In this document: in pieces, positions 33,212 through 41,140 of the stretch | Layout of the letters: every line of letters begins with the position of its first letter | How positions within the stretch are numbered: the first letter of the stretch is position 1 | Source of the DNA: Verrucomicrobiales bacterium | GTDB taxonomy: Bacteria; Verrucomicrobiota; Verrucomicrobiia; Limisphaerales; UBA1100 | Direction: 5' to 3' | DNA: 46,601 nt | Assembly (NCBI GenBank): GCA_005809105.1 | Contig: SYLI01000077.1 | Span: 1-46,601, forward strand | Notes under the pieces: generated by a model | Told to the model about the DNA's origin: nothing | The model's input: only the letters and a program-made list of their open reading frames with translations | The model's database searches: none | Position numbers and translations under genes: made by a program

Positions 33212-33475
33212 ATGAATGAAGAATCGTTGTCCCGGAACGAGGCGGTGGGCTTTGTGGCGTACTCTGTGGAGGACGCCGCGGCTGCCATCAACAGCTACGC
33301 CTCAAAGACCGGATCCGTTCCCATCAGCGCTTCGATCGTGCAGGAAGGGGAGGGCACCTCAGCCACCATCAAGGCGCTGGCGGTGTTTGCGCCGTTGCCG
33401 CCGGCCATCGACGGCACCGTGGAAAGTGAGGTGCCCGATCAGCAATCAGGCGAGTCGGGTGTGGGCCAATGGTGA
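33212..33475 (+). CDS. Small hypothetical protein (87 aa)
   Basis: ATG at 33212 lies 6 bases after the preceding stop. The frame has strong third-position GC, as in real genes here, and few arginines. Sequence is acidic with an alanine-rich start (VEDAAAAINSYASKTGSVPISASIVQEGEG) and a Pro/Glu tail. No signal peptide, motif or family is recognised. An overlapping frame starting at 33216 is arginine- and proline-rich and looks like a shadow. Probably real, function unknown. Confidence 0.55.
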   Translation: MNEESLSRNEAVGFVAYSVEDAAAAINSYASKTGSVPISASIVQEGEGTSATIKALAVFAPLPPAIDGTVESEVPDQQSGESGVGQW

Positions 33476-33533
33476 GAGGCGATGTTTTGACTTTACCTGA
33501 TGCCGGCAAGCGGCCCACTCTTGCCCGTCCGCT

Positions 33534-33540
33534 AAGGAGG
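33534..33540 (+). promoter_or_regulatory. Strong Shine-Dalgarno sequence with short spacing before hemQ
   Basis: AAGGAGG is a near-perfect anti-16S match, but only two bases separate it from ATG 33543. No in-frame start occurs at the ideal distance; the next is GTG at 33558. Pairing through AAGG alone would give five bases. Most other genes in this window have no recognisable Shine-Dalgarno, so this one stands out. Confidence 0.6.
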
Positions 33541-33542
33541 AT

Positions 33543-34358
33543 ATGAGTCTACCAATCGTGAAGCTCGATCGGGGCATCCATTCGATGCACCTTTTTTACC
33601 GGGTCAATCGCACCGCTTGGGCGCACTGGGGATCCGGTGCCGCCGCGCAGGCGAGGGAGAGGCTGGAGTCACTGTGCGCGTTGAATGTGGGGCCGTCGCA
33701 CCCGCTGCTTCGCACCTACGCAGGCGTCGGCGGCAAGGCCGATCTGGCATTCTGGCTTTTCCACGAGGATCTGGTGGGGCTGTCGCGGCTGCACCGGGAG
33801 ACGGAGGCGTGCTTCGCACCGGGCACGCTCACGCCCGTCTACAGTTTCCTCAGCATCACCGAGCTCACCGAGTACATGCCCAAGGAGGAGGACAACAAGC
33901 GGCGGGTGCAGCATGAGTTCAAGCTGGAGGCGGGCACGCCAGAATTTGCGGCAAAGCTGGCTGAGATCGAGAAGCAAAGCCGTGAGTACGAGCACTACCG
34001 TCTCTATCCGGAGATGCCCGACTGGGAGATCATGAGCTTTTACCCCATGCTCAAGCGCCGGCAGGGTGCGGACAACTGGTATCTGCTGGATTTTGAGAAG
34101 CGCAAGGGGTTGATGCGCGGACACGCCGCCACCGGCAGAAAATTTGCCGGGCGGGTGAAGCAGCTCATCACCGGCAGCACTGGGCTCGACGATTGGGAAT
34201 GGGGCGTCACCCTGCTGGCGCACCAGTTGGACGCCCTCAAGGACATCGTGTACGAGATGCGTCTGGATGAGGTGAGCGCGCGGTATGGGGAATTCGGCCC
34301 CTTCTACACCAACCTGCGCCTGCCCCCCGCGGCGCTGTGGGCCCATCTCAATCTGTAG
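33543..34358 (+). CDS. hemQ: HemQ-type coproheme decarboxylase (chlorite-dismutase family)
   Basis: 271 residues. HemQ decarboxylates coproheme III to protoheme with H2O2, the last step of the coproporphyrin-dependent heme route. Family marks: LFYRVNRTAWAHW, YPEMPDWEIMSFYPMLKRR with the catalytic tyrosine (Tyr167), GADNWYLLDFEKRKGLM, the proximal haem histidine in MRGHAATGRKFAG (His194), and LDDWEWGVTLLAH followed by YEMRLDEVSARYGEFGPFY. The last block separates HemQ from true chlorite dismutases. No other hem gene is in the window. Its stop abuts that of the opposing amidohydrolase with no gap. Confidence 0.92.
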   Translation: MSLPIVKLDRGIHSMHLFYRVNRTAWAHWGSGAAAQARERLESLCALNVGPSHPLLRTYAGVGGKADLAFWLFHEDLVGLSRLHRETEACFAPGTLTPVYSFLSITELTEYMPKEEDNKRRVQHEFKLEAGTPEFAAKLAEIEKQSREYEHYRLYPEMPDWEIMSFYPMLKRRQGADNWYLLDFEKRKGLMRGHAATGRKFAGRVKQLITGSTGLDDWEWGVTLLAHQLDALKDIVYEMRLDEVSARYGEFGPFYTNLRLPPAALWAHLNL

Positions 34359-36080
34359 TCACTTCGCCGCGAAAATCCGCCGGCCGCCCAGATAGGTCTG
34401 CAACACCTTCGCGCCGGCGATCTCGTCATCGGGGCAGGTCAACAAATCGCGATCCAGCACGATGAAGTCCGCCAGCTTGCCAGCCTGCAGCGACCCCACC
34501 TCGTCCTCGGCGAACATCAGGAAGGCGTTGTTGGCGGTGTAAAACCGGAGGGCCTGCTCGCGGGTGAGCGACTCCTCCGGGTGCAGCGCGCCTTCGCGCC
34601 ACCGAGCCTTGCGCGTGAGGGCCGTCGCCATCCCCAGGAACGGGTTGTAGGGGTTGACGCTGCGCAGCGACCCGATTTTCTGCATGTGATCAGATCCGCC
34701 GCCCGCCACCGCGCCGGCCTCAAAGAGGCTTCGCAGAGGCTGAAACCAGCGCAGCCTCTCGTAGCCGAATTGCTGCTCCAGCGTGCGCGCGTCCAGATAA
34801 AGCCATGCGGGCTGGATGTCGGCGACGACTCCCAGCGGCGCCATGCGCTTCACCGCCTCGGCGCTCATGAAATTGCAGTGGGTGATGCACGGGCGCGTGC
34901 GCGCAATGGGAAGATCCTTGGCGACGGTTTCATAGGCGTCCAGCAGCGCGTGGACCGCGCCATCGCCAACCGCATGAGCGGTGAACTGCAGGCGGCTCTC
35001 CGCGGCGGCGCGCACCATGGGCGTGAGGCGCTCGGCGTTGATGAAGAGCAGGCCGCGGTATTCGGCGTCGGTGATGGCGTAGATGCTGCTGCGGCCCCAA
35101 GGCTGGCGCATATAGGCACTGCCGGTCAGCATCCCTCCATCCAGAAACGTCTTGGTGCCGATGAGGCGCAGCATGGGGTCCTTTTTCTTAAACAGGGGAT
35201 GGGCTGCAACGCTGCGGATTTCCCCGGTAATCTGATCGATGGGGCCCTGATTGCGGATGAAGTGCGAGAGCGCCATCCGCACGGTGAGCGTGCCGGCCTC
35301 GCGCAGCGATTGATAGTGCTCGATGCTGCCGGCATTGGCGCTGCGGTCGCACACGCTGGTGATGCCCACGGCATTGTAGTCGGCAAATAGCTGCTGCAGT
35401 CGCTCCCGGTGTTCCTTGGTGCTGGCGGACTTGCGCGGGCTCTTTGATTTCACGAGGCGCGTGCAGCCGCGCAGGATGCCCGTGAGTTCCCCCGCCGCAT
35501 CCCGTTCAAGCTGGCCGGGCCCGCCGTCCTTTATGGTGGAGGCACGATCCAGACCGCTAAGCTCAAGCGCCAGGCTGTTGAGGCTGGCATCGGGCCCTGT
35601 TCGGAATGCCACCGGATGCTTGGGCGCAGCTCGATCTAACTCCTGGCGGGTTGGATAACGCTGCTCCTTGAGGCGCGTAATAAACACCTGGTCCAGCTCA
35701 ATCCACTGTCCTTGGGGGAGGGCTTTGGCGCGGGCGGTGACATAAGCCAAAACATCGGCGATGGACTCCATGACGGGAATGGGATGGTCGTATTCCGTCA
35801 GTGCGGCGCCGGGATGAACATGGCTGTCAATCAGGCCGGGCATCACCATCTTGCCGCTCAGATCAACGAGCTTGGTCTGCGGCCCCTTGGTTTGCAGCAC
35901 GTCGGCGTTGCTGCCGATGGCCGTGATGCGGTCGCCCGTGATGGCGAGGGCCTGGGCGATGGAGAAGGGCTTGTCCACCGTCACCACCTTGCCGTGGTGG
36001 AGGATGAGATCCGGCGGCACCGCGGTGGCGGTCTGGAGTCCAAAGCCAGCGATGAAGAGGCAGGCAAACCTGGGGGTCAT
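34359..36080 (-). CDS. Secreted amidohydrolase, YtcJ-like (Amidohydro_3)
   Basis: 573 residues from ATG 36080 (MTPRFACLFIAGFGLQTATAVPP), which gives a Sec signal peptide cut near TATA; upstream in-frame codons do not. TIM-barrel metal-dependent hydrolase: LILHHGKVVTVD, the first metal motif GLIDSHVHPG, LIGTKTFLDGGMLTGSAY (where many members carry a Lys), FTAHAVGDGAVHALLDAYE, ITHCNF, and the catalytic Asp in AGGGSDHM, with the C-terminal LQAGKLADFIVLDRDLL. YtcJ-like enzymes act on varied amides and exo-enzymes; the substrate is unknown. Divergent from HU across 143 bases. Confidence 0.9.
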   Translation of the reverse strand: MTPRFACLFIAGFGLQTATAVPPDLILHHGKVVTVDKPFSIAQALAITGDRITAIGSNADVLQTKGPQTKLVDLSGKMVMPGLIDSHVHPGAALTEYDHPIPVMESIADVLAYVTARAKALPQGQWIELDQVFITRLKEQRYPTRQELDRAAPKHPVAFRTGPDASLNSLALELSGLDRASTIKDGGPGQLERDAAGELTGILRGCTRLVKSKSPRKSASTKEHRERLQQLFADYNAVGITSVCDRSANAGSIEHYQSLREAGTLTVRMALSHFIRNQGPIDQITGEIRSVAAHPLFKKKDPMLRLIGTKTFLDGGMLTGSAYMRQPWGRSSIYAITDAEYRGLLFINAERLTPMVRAAAESRLQFTAHAVGDGAVHALLDAYETVAKDLPIARTRPCITHCNFMSAEAVKRMAPLGVVADIQPAWLYLDARTLEQQFGYERLRWFQPLRSLFEAGAVAGGGSDHMQKIGSLRSVNPYNPFLGMATALTRKARWREGALHPEESLTREQALRFYTANNAFLMFAEDEVGSLQAGKLADFIVLDRDLLTCPDDEIAGAKVLQTYLGGRRIFAAK

Positions 36081-36151
36081 GCGTGGGATAATGCGGCACA
36101 GGACGCTGGCGGGCAAGCCTGCGACTAAAGAAGGAAATCTCATGCGAGTGC

Positions 36152-36182
36152 TTGACCGAAGGACTTGCCGCCGCCATGTTAT
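36152..36182 (+). promoter_or_regulatory. Possible promoter for the HU gene
   Basis: TTGACC at 36152-36157 (five of six to the -35 consensus) and TGTTAT at 36177-36182 (four of six to the -10) are separated by 19 bases, slightly long. They lie in the 143-base gap before the HU start at 36224 and give a leader of about 35 bases. Judged by eye only. Confidence 0.35.
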
Positions 36183-36223
36183 CAAAGTCACAGACTAGGT
36201 TAGGGCGGCGGCCAACGGCTCCC

Positions 36224-36535
36224 ATGACAAAACGCGACATCGTTCTGGCGATTGCCAAGCAGTCGGTCTCTGGCACCCACAAGGTCAAGCAGCAGCAGAT
36301 CATGTGGGTGGTGCAGGCCACGCTCGACCAGATCCGCGGTGCCGTGGCGAATCGACAGACGGTGGAGTTGCGAAACTTCGGGGTGTTCCAGGTTGTCAAA
36401 CGCGAGGCCAGGGTTGGACGCAACCCGAAGAACCCGGGCGTGGACGTGCCGATCCCGGCGAGGTACACCGTGAAATTCAAGCCCGGCAAGGAAATGAAGA
36501 ACGACATGGCGCGGCTTGCCGCCGGCGCCTCCTAG
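36224..36535 (+). CDS. HU/IHF-family DNA-binding protein
   Basis: 103 residues from ATG 36224 (MTKRDIVLAIAKQ). Nucleoid-associated dimer that bends DNA. The helical base is VLAIAKQSVSGTHKVKQQQIMWVVQATLDQI, and the beta arm region VELRNFGVFQVVKREARVGRNPKNPG carries the GRNPKNPG turn and the Pro that intercalates (VDVPIPARYTVKFKPGKEMK). In-frame upstream starts (36152) fall within the promoter region and are not expected. hisS follows 47 bases later on the same strand. Confidence 0.93.
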   Translation: MTKRDIVLAIAKQSVSGTHKVKQQQIMWVVQATLDQIRGAVANRQTVELRNFGVFQVVKREARVGRNPKNPGVDVPIPARYTVKFKPGKEMKNDMARLAAGAS

Positions 36536-36582
36536 TTGAAAGCGCCTTGACCTGCACAGGCGCCCGGTTGTTCCCTGTGCCG

Positions 36583-37833
36583 ATGGAACACTTGCCGGGT
36601 TTCCGCGAATTCTTCCCCGAGCCGATCCCGAGCGGCGAGGCGTGGAGCGCCGCGGTGCGCGAGCACCTTTTTGAGCGATGGCACGCGGTCGCCCGGCGCT
36701 ATGGGTTTCAACTCTACGACGGCCCACCGGTCGAGCCCTTGGAACTCTACACGGCCAAGAGCGGCGCGGAAATTGCCGGCCAGCTCTATCATTTTACGGA
36801 CAAGGGGGGACGCGAGGTGTCGCTGCGGCCGGAGATGACGCCGACGGTCGCGCGCATGGTGGCGGCGCGCGAGCGGCATTACAAAAAACCCCTCAAATGG
36901 TATTCCATCCCCCAGCTCTTCCGCTACGAGCGCCAGCAGAAGGGCCGGTTGCGCGAACACTTCCAGCTCAATGCCGACATCTTTGGCGAAACCAACACGG
37001 CCGCCGACGCCGAGTTGATTGCGCTTCTCATCGACCTGCTTCGGGCCTTCGGGCTGAGTTCGGAGGACTTCGTCATTCGCTTAAGCTCTCGAAATGTGTG
37101 GCAGGACTTCTATCGCCGCCACGGCAATTCGCCAGACCGGGCCTATGACTTCTTCCAGGTCGTGGACAAACTGGAACGCAACGATCCGGCCCAGAGCGAT
37201 GCCACATTGCGAGAGCTGGGCCTCTCATTGGAGGCCGTTCGCGCCTTCATTGCGCAGGGGGCACCCACGGTGGAGCTGCAAGCGGTGCTGGACAATCTCG
37301 CCGCGCGAGGGCTGGCCGAATTCGTGCGTGTCGATTACACCGTCATCCGAGGCCTGGCTTATTACACGGGCATCGTCTACGAGGCATTCGACCGCCACGG
37401 CAAATTCCGCGCGATTGCCGGTGGCGGCAGATACGACGAGCTGGTGACACTCGTCTCCGGCGGGCGCTCCAATGTGCCTGCTGCGGGATTCGCCATCGGC
37501 GACGTGGTCCTCACCGAACTGCTCAAGGAACGCGGCAAGCTGCCCGCCATTGGAGAGCGCCTGGACGCCTATCTCATGATCGAGGACGAGTCGCGTCGGG
37601 GTGAGAGCCTCTCGCTGCTGCAGCGCCTTCGCGACGCGGGCATGGTGGTGGACTTCTCCCTCACTCCCGCCAAGCCGGACAAGCAGTTTAAACGCGCGCA
37701 GGAAGCCGGCGCCGCCTTCACGCTCGCCCTCGACGCCCAATTGCGCGTGCGGGTGCGGCATCTGGCAACTCGCGAGGAGGCGATCTTGCCCCACGAAGGC
37801 GTGGAAACCCACCTTCGATCCAAGCTCGCCTGA
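36583..37833 (+). CDS. hisS: Histidine--tRNA ligase with variant catalytic motifs
   Basis: 416 residues from ATG 36583 (MEHLPGFREFFPEP); GTG 36577 is close. Class II synthetase with motif 1 (about 20-60), LRPEMTPTVARM (82-93; most have LRPEGT), motif 2 FRYERQQKGRLREHFQ (113-128), the HisA block IRGLAYYTGIVYEAF (255-269), GGGRYDEL (280-287) and a HGTP anticodon-binding C-terminus. The usual RGLDYYTG reads RGLAYYTG, with Ala259. HisZ also lacks synthetase residues, but motif 2 and the C-terminal domain here favour a true HisRS. Follows HU by 47 bases; xylB starts one base after its stop. Confidence 0.88.
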   Translation: MEHLPGFREFFPEPIPSGEAWSAAVREHLFERWHAVARRYGFQLYDGPPVEPLELYTAKSGAEIAGQLYHFTDKGGREVSLRPEMTPTVARMVAARERHYKKPLKWYSIPQLFRYERQQKGRLREHFQLNADIFGETNTAADAELIALLIDLLRAFGLSSEDFVIRLSSRNVWQDFYRRHGNSPDRAYDFFQVVDKLERNDPAQSDATLRELGLSLEAVRAFIAQGAPTVELQAVLDNLAARGLAEFVRVDYTVIRGLAYYTGIVYEAFDRHGKFRAIAGGGRYDELVTLVSGGRSNVPAAGFAIGDVVLTELLKERGKLPAIGERLDAYLMIEDESRRGESLSLLQRLRDAGMVVDFSLTPAKPDKQFKRAQEAGAAFTLALDAQLRVRVRHLATREEAILPHEGVETHLRSKLA

Positions 37834-37834
37834 C

Positions 37835-39385
37835 ATGAGGGAACTCTACATCGGCATCGACAGCGGCACCCAGTCGACCAAGGCGCTCGTGGTGGAAGGC
37901 CGCCATGGCAAAGTGGTGGGCACCGGACACAAGGCCTACGGCCTCATCCCCGGACTGCCGGAGGGTGCCAAGGAGCAGCATCCGGAAACCTGGCGAAGGG
38001 CGGCGCGTGCTGCGGTGCGATCGGCGCTCAAGGCGGCGCGCGCCACCGCTGGCGAAGTGCGCGCCATTGGTGTCAGCGGCCAGCAGCATGGGTTCGTGCC
38101 TCTGGACAAGCAGGGCCGTGTGATCCGGCCCGCGAAATTGTGGTGCGACACCTCCACGACGGAGGAATGCGAAATCCTGACAGCCCGGCTCGGCGATCAG
38201 CGCAGGGTGATTGCGCGCGTGGGCAACGCGATGCTGCCGGGATTCACCGCGCCAAAGATTCTCTGGCTCAAACGGCACGAGCCTCATCACTACGCGAGGC
38301 TCGCGACGGTGCTTCTGCCGCATGACTATCTCAACCTCTGGCTCACCGGTCGCGCCGTGATGGAGTGCGGGGATGCCAGCGGCACGGCGCTGTTGGATGT
38401 GCGCCGCCGCGTCTGGTCCTCTCAGGTGTTAAACGCCATCGATCCGGAATTGGAGGGCAGGCTGCCGGAGCTTATCGCCAGCGATGAACTGGCCGGCACC
38501 CTTTCGGAATCGGCAGCGGCCGACTTGGGCTTGCCGCGCCAGGTCGCCGTGAGCGCGGGTGGCGGCGACAACATGATGGGCGCCATCGGGACGGGCAACA
38601 CACGTCCGGGAGTCATCACCGCCAGTTTGGGAACCAGCGGCACCATTTACGCCTGCGCCGACAGGCCCGTGGTGGATCCCGCCGGGGAAATTGCCGGCTT
38701 TTGTGACAGCACCAACCGCTGGCTGCCCTTGTTGTGCACGATGAATGTCACGGTGGCCACCGAGATGGTTCGCCGCGATTTCAATCTCGCGCACGCCGCC
38801 TTTGAGCGGATGGCCCGGCGCGCGCCCGCGGGAAGCGACGGGCTTCTGCTACTGCCTTATCTGGAGGGAGAGCGCACCCCCAATGTGCCCAGCGGCACCG
38901 GCGTTTACTTTGGCGTCCGTCCGCAGACGTTCACGGCCGCCCACTTTGCCAGGGCTGCCATGGAGGGCGTGACGATGGGGATGAATTACGGATTGCGCCG
39001 GCTGGCCTCGCTGGGCTTGAAGGCGCGTCAAATCCGGGCGACCGGTGGCGGCGCGCAATCCCGGCTCTGGCGCCAGATCATGGCCGACATCTTCGGGGCG
39101 GAAGTGGTCACGCTTTCGGTGGCGGAGGGCGCTGCCTATGGAGCGGCGTTGCAGGCGATGTGGGCGACGCGCCGGGCGCGTGGGGAGCGCGCCTCGATTT
39201 CCGATGTCACCGACGCCTTCGTGCGCGTCCATCGCCGCCAATCAGCCACACCCTGCGCGCAGAACATGAGGATGTATCAGGAGCTCCAGTCCATCCAGGA
39301 CAGCCTCTCAACCGCGCTTCGCCCGGTGTTCGGCCGGCATCGTGCGCTGCGCGATGGGAGCGCGCAGGCCCGCAATTCTCCCTAA
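37835..39385 (+). CDS. xylB: Xylulokinase (FGGY family)
   Basis: 516 residues from ATG 37835, one base after the hisS stop. Phosphorylates D-xylulose with ATP. Motifs: IGIDSGTQSTKALVVE, IGVSGQQHGFVPLD (substrate Met/Gln region), NAMLPGFTAPKILWLKRHEP, DASGTALLDVRRRVWS, the catalytic Asp in AGGGDNMMGAIGTG, SLGTSGTIYACAD and ATGGGAQSRLWRQIMADIFG. Specificity for xylulose is the best guess; FGGY kinases vary. No xylose isomerase or transporter is near, and its pairing with hisS looks incidental. Confidence 0.9.
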   Translation: MRELYIGIDSGTQSTKALVVEGRHGKVVGTGHKAYGLIPGLPEGAKEQHPETWRRAARAAVRSALKAARATAGEVRAIGVSGQQHGFVPLDKQGRVIRPAKLWCDTSTTEECEILTARLGDQRRVIARVGNAMLPGFTAPKILWLKRHEPHHYARLATVLLPHDYLNLWLTGRAVMECGDASGTALLDVRRRVWSSQVLNAIDPELEGRLPELIASDELAGTLSESAAADLGLPRQVAVSAGGGDNMMGAIGTGNTRPGVITASLGTSGTIYACADRPVVDPAGEIAGFCDSTNRWLPLLCTMNVTVATEMVRRDFNLAHAAFERMARRAPAGSDGLLLLPYLEGERTPNVPSGTGVYFGVRPQTFTAAHFARAAMEGVTMGMNYGLRRLASLGLKARQIRATGGGAQSRLWRQIMADIFGAEVVTLSVAEGAAYGAALQAMWATRRARGERASISDVTDAFVRVHRRQSATPCAQNMRMYQELQSIQDSLSTALRPVFGRHRALRDGSAQARNSP

Positions 39386-39461
39386 AGCACTGCCCCTGAC
39401 GGACACCATTTTTGTTGTCATCCCCTCTGGCGCAATCGCCTGCGTGTGGTAGGCTTCGACC

Positions 39462-39797
39462 ATGAAGTTGGTCCTCTCGACCCACAATGTCACGCTTACC
39501 GACGGCATCAAGGATCACCTCGCGCAGCGACTCTCCAAGCTCGAACATCTGGACGGTCACGCGCTCACGGCGTTTGTGAATTTGGAAATGGATCACAAGC
39601 GGACGCCGCTTAAAAAGTTCAGGTGCACCTTCAAGCTGACCCTTCCCGGTCAGACCATCGTGGCGCGCGATTCGGAGAGCGACCTGTATGCGGCAATGGA
39701 TCTGGCGACCAAGAAGGTTCAGCAGCAACTGCGTACCCGGCATAACCGATTCAAGGCAAAAAACCACCACGAGGCTTCCGTGGGCAAACGCGGTTAG
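39462..39797 (+). CDS. hpf: Short ribosome hibernation-promoting factor
   Basis: 111 residues, the short type without the dimerising C-terminal domain of long HPF. Binds the 30S decoding site in stationary phase. Pattern: MKLVLSTHNVTLTDGIKDHLAQRLSKLEHL, then CTFKLTLPGQTIVARDSESDLYAAMDLATKKVQQQLR, the sheet and helix of the family, with a basic tail. 76 bases separate it from xylB. No recognisable promoter was settled. Confidence 0.93.
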   Translation: MKLVLSTHNVTLTDGIKDHLAQRLSKLEHLDGHALTAFVNLEMDHKRTPLKKFRCTFKLTLPGQTIVARDSESDLYAAMDLATKKVQQQLRTRHNRFKAKNHHEASVGKRG

Positions 39798-39880
39798 CTA
39801 AGAAACGCGCGCCCGGAAAAAATCCAACGGCAATGGGCGTGCCATTGACCCGTGGCGGGCTTCCCCATTACGAATGACGC

Positions 39881-41140
39881 ATGTGGTTGCGCGCCCGATT
39901 GGTCTGGCCGGCTGGCCAAGAGCCCATCGCTGACGGGGCGGTGCGAGTGGAGCGGGGCCTCATCGCCGAAGTGGCGCCGTGGCGCAGTGTCGCCCGCGCG
40001 GCTTCTGAAGTGACCGATCTGGGCGATGCCATCCTGATGCCCGGATGGGTCAACGCCCATTGCCATCTGGACTACACCCAATTCATGGGACGCATCGCGC
40101 CCGGGGGTTCCTTCACCACATGGATTGCCCACATGGTGGCTCTCAAGGCCGATACGGGCGAGGAGTCGCGTCAGCAGTCATGGCTCGATGGCGCCCGACA
40201 ATGTCGCGCCGCCGGCATGACCACCGTCGCCAACATTGAAACGCAGCGCGGGTCGCTCTCCGCGCTGTGGCCGCAGGCGTTGTTGCGGCTGCGTTCGTTT
40301 CTTGAAGTCATCGCGCTGCGCGCCGATGTGTCGGCCGAGGCGGCCATGGGAGACGCGCTGGACTGGATCGGCCGAAACCTCCCGCCCGAGTTGTGCTCCG
40401 TCGGCCTTTCACCCCATGCGCCTTACACGACCACGGCTCAAGTGCTGCGTGCGTGCGCCGCGCAGCTTGAAGCCCGATTGCCCATGGCGATGCATCTGGC
40501 GGAATCAGCCGAGGAAGACGAGATGTTTCGGCGCGCACGTGGCCCGCTGTACGAGCTGGTCGCCAGTGCCGGCCGTGACATGAGCGACTGCGGAAAAGGA
40601 TCGCCCGTGTTGCACGCGGCGCGCTGCGGCCTGTTGCGCCAAGGTCTCATCGCCGTTCATTGCAACTATGCCGATGCGGACGACATTGCCCTTCTGGCGG
40701 CGGGTTCGGTGCCGGTGGTGCATTGTCCGCGCAGTCACGACTATTTCGGCCACCAGGCATTTCCCCTCAATGCAATGCAGGAGGCCGGGGTGAACGTGTG
40801 TCTGGGCACCGACAGTCTGGCCACGACGCGCGGTAGCGCACGTGAGCGGCTCGACCTGTTTGAGGAGATGCGCCACTTCCAAGTGGCGCACCCTATGGTG
40901 GATCCAGCGGAGGTCGTCCGCATGGCGACGCTTTACGGAGCTCGCGCACTGGCGATGGCTGGCCAGGTTGGCGAACTCGCGCCGGGCGCGTGGGCCGACC
41001 TCATCGTGCTTCCCTTCGGAGGCCCTGACGAGTCGGCGGCCGCGGCCATCATCGCGCATCGCGGTCCGCCCTCCGGGGTCATGTTGAATGGACAATGGCT
41101 GCACGCGCCCCCATCATCCGCGCGGAGCCATGCAGGATGA
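39881..41140 (+). CDS. TRZ/ATZ-type amidohydrolase (deaminase-like)
   Basis: 419 residues. TIM-barrel deaminase of the TRZ/ATZ/AMDHD type. Metal residues: GWVNAHCHLDYTQ, the LSPHAPYTTT substrate region, MAMHLAESAEEDEMF, AVHCNYAD, and the Asp in LGTDSLATT, with ADLIVLPFGG at the end. Related proteins include aminodeoxyfutalosine deaminase (MqnX), cytosine/guanine deaminases and chlorohydrolases. An MqnX role in menaquinone synthesis is possible in this lineage but not shown here. Its end overlaps bioF by 11 bases. Confidence 0.85.
   Translation: MWLRARLVWPAGQEPIADGAVRVERGLIAEVAPWRSVARAASEVTDLGDAILMPGWVNAHCHLDYTQFMGRIAPGGSFTTWIAHMVALKADTGEESRQQSWLDGARQCRAAGMTTVANIETQRGSLSALWPQALLRLRSFLEVIALRADVSAEAAMGDALDWIGRNLPPELCSVGLSPHAPYTTTAQVLRACAAQLEARLPMAMHLAESAEEDEMFRRARGPLYELVASAGRDMSDCGKGSPVLHAARCGLLRQGLIAVHCNYADADDIALLAAGSVPVVHCPRSHDYFGHQAFPLNAMQEAGVNVCLGTDSLATTRGSARERLDLFEEMRHFQVAHPMVDPAEVVRMATLYGARALAMAGQVGELAPGAWADLIVLPFGGPDESAAAAIIAHRGPPSGVMLNGQWLHAPPSSARSHAG

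Noticed and set aside
33216-33500. Alternative 94-codon frame overlapping the 87-residue gene
   Set aside because: Arg/Pro/Ser-rich shadow frame; the 33212 frame has better codon composition and spacing.
39428-39443. Sigma-54-like GG...GC element before hpf
   Set aside because: TGGCGC...CTGC has 11 rather than 10 bases between GG and GC, which sigma-54 promoters do not tolerate well.
39831-39847. CAATGG/CCATTG hairpin after hpf as a terminator
   Set aside because: Only six base pairs, five-base loop and no following T run.
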